A stretch of 64,000 nucleotides of DNA, taken from positions 20,038,047-20,102,046 of the forward strand of contig JAAONU010000010.1 of the NCBI GenBank assembly GCA_012932295.1, given 5' to 3'. A program made the position numbers and the translations under genes. Within the stretch, counting starts at the first letter, position 1. Each line of letters starts with the position of its first letter. The stretch comes from Cyclina sinensis (Eukaryota; Mollusca; Bivalvia; Venerida; Veneridae). The notes beneath the pieces are model-generated. The model saw only the letters and a list, made by a program, of their open reading frames with translations. It had not been told where the DNA came from and searched no databases. Shown in pieces: positions 35,501-45,780 of the stretch.

Positions 35501-36214
35501 GGTTGTCTTGCCATGGAATCGTTAATTGTCTCCATTTTGTCTGAAACTGGTGTAAATGTTTGCGACAGTTTGCTTTCATTATTGATGAAAAATGTTGTTA
35601 GTTTTAGTCATCGATAGAGAACATTGAACATTCGGAAATCTTTCAGAAATGACTAATGTCTGGAAGTGTTCATAATTGATGTGGTTTTTTGTAAGCCGTG
35701 CTATCTTGGAAAAAGACACTTTGAACCAATTATAGAGATGTAAGTCTGTCAGTTTTGAAGGTATTCAGTAACTGTCCTAGACACAGAAAAGTAAGGAGCG
35801 TAAAAAGGATAAATATAAATTTCAGGAAATGAGGTGTGATCGCACCATTTGCCGAAGGCGAAAGAAAGCCATCAGTAATGCCAAGAATAATGTTGAAGAC
35901 CGTGTCCATATTGATATCGAAGCATTCTGACAGTGTGCAATATTGACATTTTATGAGGTTTTGGCTGTAGGTAAATCCCGATGCAAAAATGTTTTAAGTG
36001 CTTTTTAATAAAAAAACAGATAGAAACTTCTTGCTTTTAACCTTCAGATGTGCATTATTCCAACTATGAGAAAAATTTCTGTAAATAGATTTTACTATTG
36101 TGTAGAGTAGTATTGCTAGTAATGACTTCAGTTTACATGGTGTACTGGTCAGAAAGCAAGCACAGTGAACTAATAAAGAATGCTTCAGTTTAAGCACATC
36201 TAGCTATATTTACA
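32546..36214. other. Intron 1, nothing recognised
   Basis: A weak B-box-like GGTTTAAATCC (minus, about 34592-34602) has no convincing A box. No other feature recognised. Confidence 0.45.
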
Positions 36215-36453
36215 GTATTGTGTATTTGAGTTAGATATAGTCCTAATATTTAAATATATACTGTCCTGATATTTGAAATAGATACAGTCCTGATATTTGA
36301 AATAGAGACAGTCCTTATATTTGAAATATATACAATCAATACTTGGAATATAAATTCACTCCATGGTATATATATATTAGAATATTATACAGTCCTTATA
36401 TTTGAGATATATTTTGAATATTACACAGTCCTATATTCGAGATATATTTTGAA
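36215..36453. repeat. Degenerate ~30-bp tandem repeat, left half
   Basis: Units resembling ATACAGTCCTGATATTTGAA plus ATAG, six or more copies with drift. The array resumes at 37552-37620 after a hAT-like insertion. Confidence 0.7.
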
Positions 36454-37551
36454 CAGGCTTGCAGAAATCCGACAAATCGTCGGTCCAGACCAATTCAGAA
36501 CATCTGGGACTGGTTCGCATCTCAGAAAATCCCATTTCAGTCGGTCCAGAAATTGACCATTTTCTATTCCTAATGTAAATCCAAACAGTATAGAAATCAG
36601 AAAATTTGCCAAATACAAATCCACAACATAAGTCCCGGACCGTCTGTGTATATCACACCTCACTAATCCGCCCTGTTACACCCTAATAAACTTGTCAAAC
36701 ACAAAATGACTGAGAAAAACAAATTTGATAATTGATAGCTTCTGTTGGTGCCTTCAAATTAATAAATGAAATCCTTTAGCTTAATGTGATTGCAGCTAGC
36801 ACTACGTCAGCCCACTTGTTCGTAGATGTCGGCTCTTTTGAACTCAGTTGAAAGATGAATGCCCTTTACACAGTTACTTCTGAGCTTAATTAGCGATGCG
36901 TTTCTTATGCTCCATACAGTTTGATGTTTGGAAATTGAGTAGCAAAGAGAGTTATTTTTAAAAGACACCATTTAAAAGTGTAAATTTTATTTTTATGCAC
37001 TTACACACAGCATCAATTTAAAAACTTAAATGTGTAAGTCTTTGATCGAACTGAAGGCAGTAGGCAATTATTTTTTACTCACCAAGTCTTTTATACGTAT
37101 CAAATTGGGGGGAAAGAATTTTCATTCAGTGACTACTCATCCTAAAATTTCTACCTGTCCTGCATCACCGTCACCCGTCCTGGAGACTTAGGATGGTACT
37201 GTGCGGCGTTGTACTGACTTTTAAAAGGCGCAGTGCTCCCCCTTACTCAACACACTTCCGGTTTCATTTTGACAGCGTCTTACATGGAGAATCGACATTT
37301 ACTGTCAGTAAACTGTGACTTTATGATATTATTTAAACACATTCCATCGGTATGTTGCTTGCGGTTTTGCACTCATTCTGCAGGATGAGGGATCAGAAAA
37401 TTATACGTGTCCTCCGACCTTTTCCACTCATAAATCCGAGCGAACGAGTGAAATTTTTGTTCCTTCCATTAAACAACAGTATTTTGGGGGGTTGGAGGGA
37501 GGGGGAGGGGGGGGGGGGGACTGATTGAGCTTGAAACATTTCTTAAGCCTG
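36454..37551. mobile_element. hAT-like non-autonomous element, 1098 bp, 8-bp TSD
   Basis: An exact 8-bp direct repeat ATTTTGAA flanks the element (36446-36453 and 37552-37559). The ends are CAGGCTTGCAGAAAT and the complement of ATTTCTTAAGCCTG. An 8-bp TSD with CAGG ends is the hAT signature. The insertion interrupts a tandem array, which confirms both borders. The interior has a G-rich run (37495-37519) and an 80-codon minus frame without a transposase motif. Confidence 0.85.
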
Positions 37552-37620
37552 ATTTTGAATATTATACAATCCTTATATTTGAAATATATACAGTTCTCTG
37601 TATTTAAAATATATACAGTT
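37552..37620. repeat. Degenerate ~30-bp tandem repeat, right half
   Basis: Two to three more units (ACAATCCTTATATTTGAAAT type) continuing the array at 36215. Confidence 0.7.
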
Positions 37621-38674
37621 TAAGAACAAGGAATAGTGTTCTTCACCAGTGTATCAGAGGTTTTATTAAATCTGCAAAAGTAACCTTCACCGGCAACATG
37701 TAAATTGTATACTTGTTCCTGTTTCGAGATAAATATAGCGCCATGACAAAAACTGAACTTAGATATAAGACCACTTGTTGAAAAGGAAAAGAAATAAGGA
37801 AAAGTTTTATTTGATGTCAAGGAATGAAAACTCTTCCTCTTTCTATTGTTTTATTTTCACAGCTTATTGCATGATTGCTGATTTAATGTTGGCAGGATGT
37901 ATCTATAAAAATAAGCATGACTCATCCATGAGAGATACACACAGGTAAGAAGTGATATGGTAATTACTTCTACAGACATTTTGCAAGCCACTATTTCAGT
38001 TAGGAAAACCTCACTGTAGTAGAGACTGTATGCTGTCAGTACTGGCTTTCTGTAGTTATTTTCACAGATACATTGCAAGGGACTTAGTCTTACCCGCTTG
38101 AATATGAACCTTTTAGTCCCGCTTTCTTGCAGCTGCTTTTAAGGGCAGTGCTTTTCTTTTGAAAACTTCACTGTAGTGGAGAATGTGTGTAGTAAGTACT
38201 GACTCCCTATAAGTATTACCTGAGACGGTGCTTTCATCATACATAATATACAGTGAAATTTCCAACAAAAGTTTTGATACATGTCTTAGAGAATGTTTGG
38301 CATTGTAAGCATTGACTCAGTGTAGCTATTTCCATAGTCATGTTGCAGAACTCTATGTTCCTTTTTTTTTGGAAAAACTTCACTGTACCCAAAATGAACA
38401 TGTCAGTTTTAACATTATACAGCATAGAGAAATTAAATGAAATTATATACAGATGACCAGAAAAAAAAGATAAGACAAGCAGACAGCAGCTGCTAAAGCA
38501 AATTAAACAGCAGTTGTGTTAGAATAAGTGATGGTTGTTGTACACATGGTAGATTCTTACTAAAGCTAAGCAGCCAGACACATTTTAAAGTTTCATGACT
38601 GTTGACTTGTTAGATGCAGCTCTTCCTCAGACCATACAGACCATACAGTTGCCTGCTCTTGCCATCATGTGTCA
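37621..38674. other. Intron 1, nothing firm recognised
   Basis: Loose repetition of 'cttcactgtagt' and 'tgtagtaagtactga' near 38010-38400 suggests an eroded duplication. No exon identified. Confidence 0.45.
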
Positions 38675-39665
38675 CATACAGACAATCTCCCTCTCCTACA
38701 GTCATGTTGTGTTACATACAATTAATTTTCCTCTCATACAGTTATGTTATGTTTCATACAGTCAATCTTCCTCTTATACAGTCATGTTGTGTTATATACA
38801 ATTAATCTTCCTCTCATACAGTTATGTTATGTTTCATACAGTCAATCTTCCTCTTATACAGTCATGTTGTGTTATATACAATTAATCTTCCTCTCATACA
38901 GTTATGTTATGTTCCATACAATTAATCTTCCTCTCATACAGTCATGTTGTGTTCCATACAATCAATCTTCCTCTCATAAAATCATGTTGTGTTACATACA
39001 ATCAATCTTCTTCTCATACAGTTATGTTGTGTTTTATACAGACAATCTTCCTCTCCTTCAGTCATGTTATGTTACATACAATTAATCTTCGTCTCATACA
39101 GTCATGTTTTGTTTCATACAGACAATGTTCCTGTCCTACAGTCATGTTTTGTTTCATACAGACAATGTTCCTGTCCTACAGTCATGTTATGTCATATACA
39201 GACAATCTTCCTCTCCTACAGTCATGTTGTGTTACATACAATTAATCTTCCTCTCATACAGTCATGTTGTGTTACATACAATTAATCTTCCTCTCCTACA
39301 GTCATGTTGTGTTACATACAATTAATCTTCCTCTCCTACAGTCATGTTGTGTTACATACAATTAATCTTCCTCTCCTACAGTCATGTTGTGTTACATACA
39401 ATTAATCTTCCTCTCATACAGTCATGTTGTGTTACATACAATTAATCTTCCTCTCCTACAGTCATGTTGTGTTACATACAATTAATCTTCCTCTCATACA
39501 GTCATGTTGTGTTACATACACTCAATCTTCCTCTCCTACAGTCATGTTGTGTTACATACAATTAATCTTCCTCTCATACAGTCATGTTGCGTTACATTCA
39601 GTCAGTCATCATCTCATACAGTTATGTTCTGTTTCATGCAATTCAATCTTCCTTTCCTACAGTCT
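38675..39665 (+). repeat. 40-bp minisatellite, about 25 copies
   Basis: Unit GTCATGTTGTGTTACATACA plus ATTAATCTTCCTCTCCTACA. The main variation alternates CTCCTACA and CTCATACA. Because 40 is not a multiple of 3, overlapping frames of 60-117 codons appear; the encoded peptides are repeat artefacts. Each CTCCTACA unit reads CTTCCTCTCCTACAG across the unit border, resembling a 3' splice site. Confidence 0.95.
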
Positions 39666-40870
39666 TTGTCACCTGTCATGTTGCTTTACATACTGTGAGG
39701 TCAGAAAAGCAGCTGTATTCCAGTTACCGAGTATCGCGTTGCATACAGTGAGAGATAGTACAAAGAGAGAGGAGTAGAGACTTGGTTGCCAAACCTTACA
39801 TCAGGTCATAATGAATCAAAACAGTAGAAAGATAGAGTGATTACATTCTGGTCCAGAACTAGGATTGTTGGTGTCTGTTGGTGTTTCTCAACAAGGGGTG
39901 TGTTCTAGGAGGGAGATACTCGAATTTTTGTGTGTGTGGAAATTATGATGTTTTTTGATGCTTCAGAAAAATAGGAGTTGAGTGTTACCTGGGCTATCAG
40001 TATATAGAAAAGTTTGTCAGTGCACACATAATATGGTGTGCTGATTTACTTGATGGAATGTAAGTTTTTAAGTAATAATTGAATTGTGAAGAAATTCCAG
40101 TGATATTTTTAGCTTGTATGTGAAGTGGAAGGAGATTACATTCAGATATAAATTTTCAGGTGAAGTTAATTTTCTTTTCTTGAAGGTTTTCTGCAGTGAT
40201 TCTGCCAGTGTTAAAAGCCAAGGGCTTATAAGCAGAACGTTGAATTTTGAAGTGGTTATGCTGGCATTACAATTGTCATTGAGTTGTAGCAGGATCAATT
40301 GGAAGTTGATTGTTTGGTTTGTATAAAGTAAATCTGAAATCTAGCATTTTAAAGAGCCTGTTGAATCTATGAACTTAATGTACTTGATTAAATTCTGGTA
40401 CTACTTTCAGGATATATTTTGTGGCATTTTTCTCTTAAGTGTTAAATTGTGGGGGGAAAGGCAAATAAAAGAACACTATATTGTAGTAATTAAGGATGTG
40501 TGCTATCTCCAGACTTAGTTATTACATTTGCTGATAACACTTACAAAGCTAAGTTTTATTGGTTGGGATTACAGCTAAATGGATGCTGAAGTGAGCAAGA
40601 AAAATGTTAGAGGGAAAAAAATAGAAAAGATTTATTTTATGTAATGTAAATAATAAGGAAAATATGTACATGTATGTCTGCCTGAGTTGTGTCAGTGTGG
40701 TCTATGTTGATATAGCGTGAACGACTTACAAAGAATTATCAAAATTATTAATAGATACTGCTGGACTTGTGTGTCCAATTGTCTCGTGTTAAATGACCAC
40801 TCCTAGATGTTTGTTAATGCATGTAAAATGCAAAACTGTGTAGTGAAGAATTGTTATGTCTAGTACACCT
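39666..40870. other. Intron 1, nothing recognised
   Basis: AT-rich sequence, no element or exon identified. Confidence 0.5.
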
Positions 40871-40872
40871 CT

Positions 40873-41095
40873 GAGTGGCGGCATGGCCGAGTGGTTTACA
40901 CGTCTGACTAGTATTCAAAGGATTGCTAGCCACATGGGTTCAAACCCAGTCAGGGGCAAGCTGTTGTTTCCTTGAGCAAGAAACTTTACTTTCATTGCTT
41001 AGTACTGGGTAGTTCCAGGAACGGATTCGAGAGTGTGTCTATAAACTAAAAGCTTCCTACACAATCGAACTAAAATATATTTGGTATATCAACAA
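40873..41095 (+). mobile_element. tRNA-derived SINE (plus strand)
   Basis: The head has A box TGGCCGAGTGG (40884-40894) and B box GGTTCAAACCC (40937-40947) and resembles tRNA-Leu or tRNA-Ser. The body contains CCTTGAGCAAGAAACTTTAC and GTAGTTCCAGGAACGGATTC, a tRNA-unrelated part typical of animal SINEs. The acceptor stem does not pair and no CCA-proximal end is defined, so a functional tRNA is unlikely. The right border is approximate. Confidence 0.7.
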
Positions 41096-43608
41096 AAAAG
41101 TGGGTAGTACGACTCTCTACAGAAGTCTGAAATCTTTGTGACTTTGGCATTTGTATGTGCAGTCAAAACTATGGCCTAATACCCTGGACCTAACCCAAGC
41201 CTTGATGGTAGCCAAAAATAATACACCAACTTGTATATTGTCAACATAACATTCTGGTTATCTTGATAAAGCCAGTTGTAGTATTTTCTCTGTACTTAGT
41301 GTGACAAACTTTCTCATTTGTATTAAAAGTGGCTACTTCAACCATTCTTAGGTAGTCCAACTTAATGGACTCAAGTCGGGATATTGTGTAATTTTTTGTA
41401 TGGGTCAATATCTCCTCTGCGAGATAGTTATAGCGAGATTCTGATCCAAAAACAAAGTATCTCAAGAATATGCTCAAAACGTCTCTTAAATAATTTTAAC
41501 TAATTCTTATGCAAACATAAATTCTCCGAGTTCTGTCACAGGCATATTTAAAACTTACATTGTAGCCTAGTAAATGGGTCTGTCCATAATTCAATATTCA
41601 GAAGTCCATTTATCATTTACACCCCCCCCCCCCCACTCCCCGTTTTATGATTCTGTCATGCTGACAAATAATGTTGAAGTCATCAGCTATTCTGACAGAT
41701 CTTTGTGGTACGTAACACTGATAAAAAATGTTTGAAAAGGGAGGGAGAGCAAACTGAAAAGATATTTTTTTTTTTGCTATAAATATATTCATATAACAAG
41801 GGTTGTAAGGAGTAAGAAGTGTCATTCATGTTATATGAGGGCAGGATCAGGTGATCCGACCCTTAGGCAGTTGCTTTTGCAGAAACTCAGTAGAGTTTCC
41901 AGAAAATGCAGTTGCCCTCGAACTAGATCAGCAGATCTGTACCACAGGCAGATAAAAGATTCTTTAAAAACTGCAAACAGGTTGCAGATCAGGGCCTGCA
42001 TTTTCTGCAAGACAAAATCTATTTCCTTTATCAGGGAAAGAATAACAGGATGAAACAAAGCAGAAATTGCCTTGGTCTACACACAAAACAGTGGTAGTAT
42101 GTTTTCTCACAGCAGTTGTTTGGAAATTCCTCAAACAATCGGTGTAAGAAATCTGGAGATAAATTGTAAATTAGATTACAGTTCTGTACATCTGGTGCTT
42201 GGAATACAACCTCTGGATTTAACATGAATACCGTATTTATGTCAGTAAGGGAGCGTTTGTATTGCAAAGTGGTGTATAAACTGATGATTCTTGCAGGGAA
42301 AGTAGAAAGTTCTAGTCTAACCAAGCTTCAGAATACTTAAAGAATGCAAACTTTTACCCTTACTAACTGACAGTGTCAAATGAAAGTTATGAAATATTTT
42401 GTCTACAATTGATTTGAAATTTGTATGTATACAACTAAATTCTATACCCAGGACATGATATCCTGTATATAGGACATGATGTGAGAGCTGATGTACATTC
42501 AGATTAATTCAATCAGTTTTGTACACTCCGGTCAGGCAGATATAAACATATAATGTGAACAGCCCATCTTGGTGTTAGAATAGTGTAATGTTACAACTAG
42601 TGTCTGACAGTGGTCTTCAATCATCCAGATATTATACTGTACCTTTGTAGGTAGGGGGTGTCTCAAAATGGGTTCATAGGTTGGGGTTGTCTCAAAAGTT
42701 TTTTTTGTGGATATGAGTATGATTCATAAATGAATTAAAATGCTGAGCTTTGCAGGACACTCCCCTAACCATAGGCATTACAGGAGGAGTCATAACAGAA
42801 GGCTGAACATACATCTTCACTAACAAAATTATCCCTTACCTGAAAATATTGAGACGTAATGCAACATACGGAAGCATTTCTCTTGTCTCTTCCTCTTTTG
42901 TGATGTTTCATCTGTAATGGTATTTCAAGCAGTCTTGGTGACATTATTATTAGCTAGTCACCATCTCTTTCCGTATGAACTCTGATGACATCCTGATTTT
43001 TCATCACTCGTTAAGACACATACACTCAGTGCTGGGACATGCTAAGGCTCCGACAATGCCAAAGCCCTGTAAAATTTATGCTAAAGCAAATCTGGTCAGA
43101 AGTGATAAAAAAGCAACATTACAGCTCAAGATAGTTTATGTACACAGTGTTTACAGAAGTGTTAAAGATAAGCCAATCATGACATAAATATTTCCAGGGA
43201 AACCGTATGGCACTCATTACCTGTAGAGTATACTATTCCTGGCCTATGATGTATGCCTGAATGCTGTAGGAGTGAGAACTCCCGGGGCATTGAATGCCAG
43301 AGTTTAATGCTGAAATGCTCGATTTTTTAGTTGAGTATCTTACACTTGAACAGTAATATTTGTAGTATTGAATACTTATATTTGTTGGTTTTGACAAGAA
43401 AAAACTTCTGATGAGATTTTATCAAGTTCAGTTCTCTTCAGCAGTATTTGAGTTACATGTATAAGGACGGGTAAAAACGTAGCCATATGAAACATGCTCG
43501 AGTTCTTGTTCACAGTTTCCTTCCAAAATTTTTTTCGAATTTCAACACACTTTTTTATGCAAAAATAAGATGATTTATAACTTAGAGGTTTATCATTTGT
43601 CTTTTCAG
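41096..43608. other. Intron 1, 3' end
   Basis: A C-run lies at about 41623-41634. No further element recognised. It ends with the pyrimidine tract and CAG acceptor of the start-codon exon. Confidence 0.5.
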
Positions 43609-43682
43609 ATTTTGAAAATCGACCCCAAACAGGGGTGACCTAGCAACTGTAGCTTGTAGATAGTGTGGAAACATAAAACAAG
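43609..43682 (+). other. TLN: 5'UTR part of talin exon 2
   Basis: An acceptor with a pyrimidine tract (TTTGTCTTTTCAG, ending at 43608) precedes 74 nt of leader before the talin ATG. A strong acceptor upstream of the start codon shows that transcription begins in an upstream exon, so the first exon must be non-coding or carry only uORFs. Confidence 0.75.
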
Positions 43683-43830
43683 ATGGCGACACTTTCCTTG
43701 AAGATAAGCATCGTTGGTAACAACGTTGTGAAAACTATGCAGTTTGAACCCTCCATGATGGTGTTTGATGTCTGCCGAATTATCCGAGATCGCCTTCTGG
43801 AAGCAGGAATACCCCACCCACCTGGAAATC
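43683..43830 (+). CDS. TLN: talin coding exon 2: start codon and first half of F0
   Basis: Encodes residues 1-49 and the first base of codon 50. The ATG has a favourable context (A at -3, G at +4). The N-terminus reads MATLSLKISI, then VVKTMQFEPS and VCRIIRDRLLEAG, close to vertebrate talin-1, with two extra residues in the first hairpin. F0 is a ubiquitin-like fold that binds GTP-loaded Rap1. The basic residues that contact Rap1 in mouse talin-1 (K15, R30, R35) correspond here to K17, R32 and R37, so the Rap1 route to integrin activation is probably retained (inference). The exon ends at AATC|GTAAGT in phase 1. The next intron is about 14.6 kb. Confidence 0.97.
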
Positions 43831-44877
43831 GTAAGTTTTCATAGTATTCGGTTGTTGGTCATTATACTGATTAGTAAGCATACCAAAAACACAGTTATGA
43901 AAAGTAGAGAAATCTTTGTTGAAGACAATGGTATTCTAAATTTTCTGGATTTAAATTCAGAACCCATCACAAAAGACTTTGATTGGAAGAGGATGATGTG
44001 TAGAAATGCATGACAGTGAGCATGTGCTATTCTATCATTGGATCTGTTACCTCATGCAATATTTAAGCATTTTAGTTTTCTGCTTTTCTCTCTTAGAGTG
44101 ATTTTGTCAGTTTCACATTTAAATAACCGAAGTCAGTATTTCTGTATTCATGATGTAGGGATATGGCAGCAGTTTCTGCTTTTGCTAACCAGTTAACTGT
44201 TTATTCTTGCAAACGGTTAACTGTTAGAAAAGGCAACTAGCAGATGATGCCTGCCTCTGACTATTGTCATGGAAACCACGGTCAGTCATAGGCCATTACG
44301 TTCATTTTCAGCACCTCACCTCACCAGTGAACAACATCAAAATGTTTTAATGCGTCCCTCTCTTCTGTAACACAGAGGAAGCCTAGTTTGAAGAAAAGCG
44401 GCAAGGATGATGAGGTCTTAACCTCGATTTTGGTTGTTCCCTTCTCGTAGTGTTCTGACTTAGCCTTTGGATGTGACAAGTTCTTGTTTCACTTTACATC
44501 TCTTTTGCATTAGGCTCTGTCATTTGGATTATGATAGCATGGAAACATGCCGAATGATGGCATCTTTATAAATATGACTTGAGACATGATTGATTTTAGC
44601 TGTTGCTTTCACTTCTTGAAAAAAATGTCTGGAATTTCTGAATTACAAATTAAGGATCTTAGAGTCATTGCATAATAAAAACATTAAGAATGATAGAATC
44701 CACAATTAATGATCTAAATATGTATTTCAGGGGCATGTTAACATGGCTTTTAAAGGAAATAAGTCTGAAAGGTTCTCAACATTGAAAATGAGTAATATAT
44801 TTTGGTTTCTGAGAAACAAGTTTTTATCACTTGCCTCTGTTTAGATAATAGTGAACAGTTGGACTGGAGTGTATATC
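43831..44877. other. Intron 2, 5' part
   Basis: No exon or element recognised. The 82-codon frame at 43765-44013 starts inside exon 2 in another frame and runs into the intron; it is not a gene. Confidence 0.5.
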
Positions 44878-45780
44878 AAAACCCCCTTAGTCGAAACCCC
44901 CTTGGTCTAAAAATGACATAGTGTTCAAAACCCCCTCAACAGAAATAACAAGGTGGTGAAAACCCCCTTGGTAAAAATAATAGGGTAGTCAAAATCCCCT
45001 CATTGGGTAGTCAAAACCCCCTTGGTGATATGAAACAGTTCTGATTGAACACTATCCTCCTATACTGAAGCAATATTAGTAAATTTATATCTTCAAGATG
45101 AAACATTAGTTTCTGATTTTGACAGAAAAAAAAATGATCATAGAATAAAAGAAATTTTGGATTTTTTTTTCTGTTTGAAATGATACATCTATACTGAATC
45201 AATATAAATGAGAACACAACAAAAAAAAAAGGATATTTTAAGATAGAAAATTATTTTCTGATTTAAATGATTTTAGTTATTTAAAGTGTTTTATATGAAA
45301 AGTAAATATATTGCAAATATGGCTAATTTGAGTAATTTACAAATTGAGGTGAATTTGACAGAAATGAGAGATAAGACAATTTGAGTAACTGGATAAATAA
45401 TTATTACAAGTTGAAGGGATTTTGACTGTCCTTTTTTTTTTGCCATGGGTGTTTTGACTACATATTGAGAGGGATTTGACCACCATCGGTCGTTGGTTCG
45501 ACCCCTGGACAGTGCAAAATTTCTTGGTGACAATTGATCTCAGACATTGTGTCTAATGTTCATTTGTCTCTCACTGCTGATTCAGCGTAGATCATGTGTG
45601 AACAGTAGTCAGTCACTTGTGGAGAAATTGGCAATTACTGGTTAGTTATCCAGAAAAACCGGTTAGGTGGACTGACCGCCGAAATATAACCTATATGTTG
45701 AAATCGGCGTTAAACCCCAAAACAAACACCCTGTCATTTATGTCGAGGGGGTTTTGACCACTATGTCAAAAAAAAAGTAT
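44878..45780. repeat. Inverted CCCCC-TTGGT repeats enclosing a SINE
   Basis: The left side (44878-45030) holds several TCAAAACCCCCTTGGT-type units with AATGACATAGTGTTC. The right side (45470-45480 and 45735-45765) holds GAGGGGGTTTTGACCACTAT and TGTCATTTATGTCGA, inverted relative to the left. This looks like an eroded TIR element or palindromic repeat of about 0.9 kb, but no exact ends or duplication are visible. Confidence 0.5.
45485..45730 (+). mobile_element. 5'-truncated tRNA-derived SINE
   Basis: A perfect B box GGTTCGACCCC (45495-45505) lies near the left edge and the tail is CGGCGTTAAACCCCAAAACA plus AAC, a common molluscan SINE 3' end. No A box is seen upstream, so the head is probably truncated. 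Confidence 0.65.

Noticed and set aside
38675..39665. CRISPR-like regular array
   Set aside because: Head-to-tail 40-bp units with no unique spacers, in an intron of an animal gene. The same holds for the 28-bp array at 11911-12950.
38595..39777. Overlapping plus-strand frames of 63-117 codons rich in repeated Ser, Tyr and Cys, looking like a repetitive secreted protein
   Set aside because: They are translations of a 40-bp minisatellite in several frames at once; there is no signal peptide logic, and 40 bp does not preserve frame.
40873..40955. Functional tRNA-Leu or tRNA-Ser gene
   Set aside because: A and B boxes are good but the acceptor stem does not pair and a SINE body follows directly.
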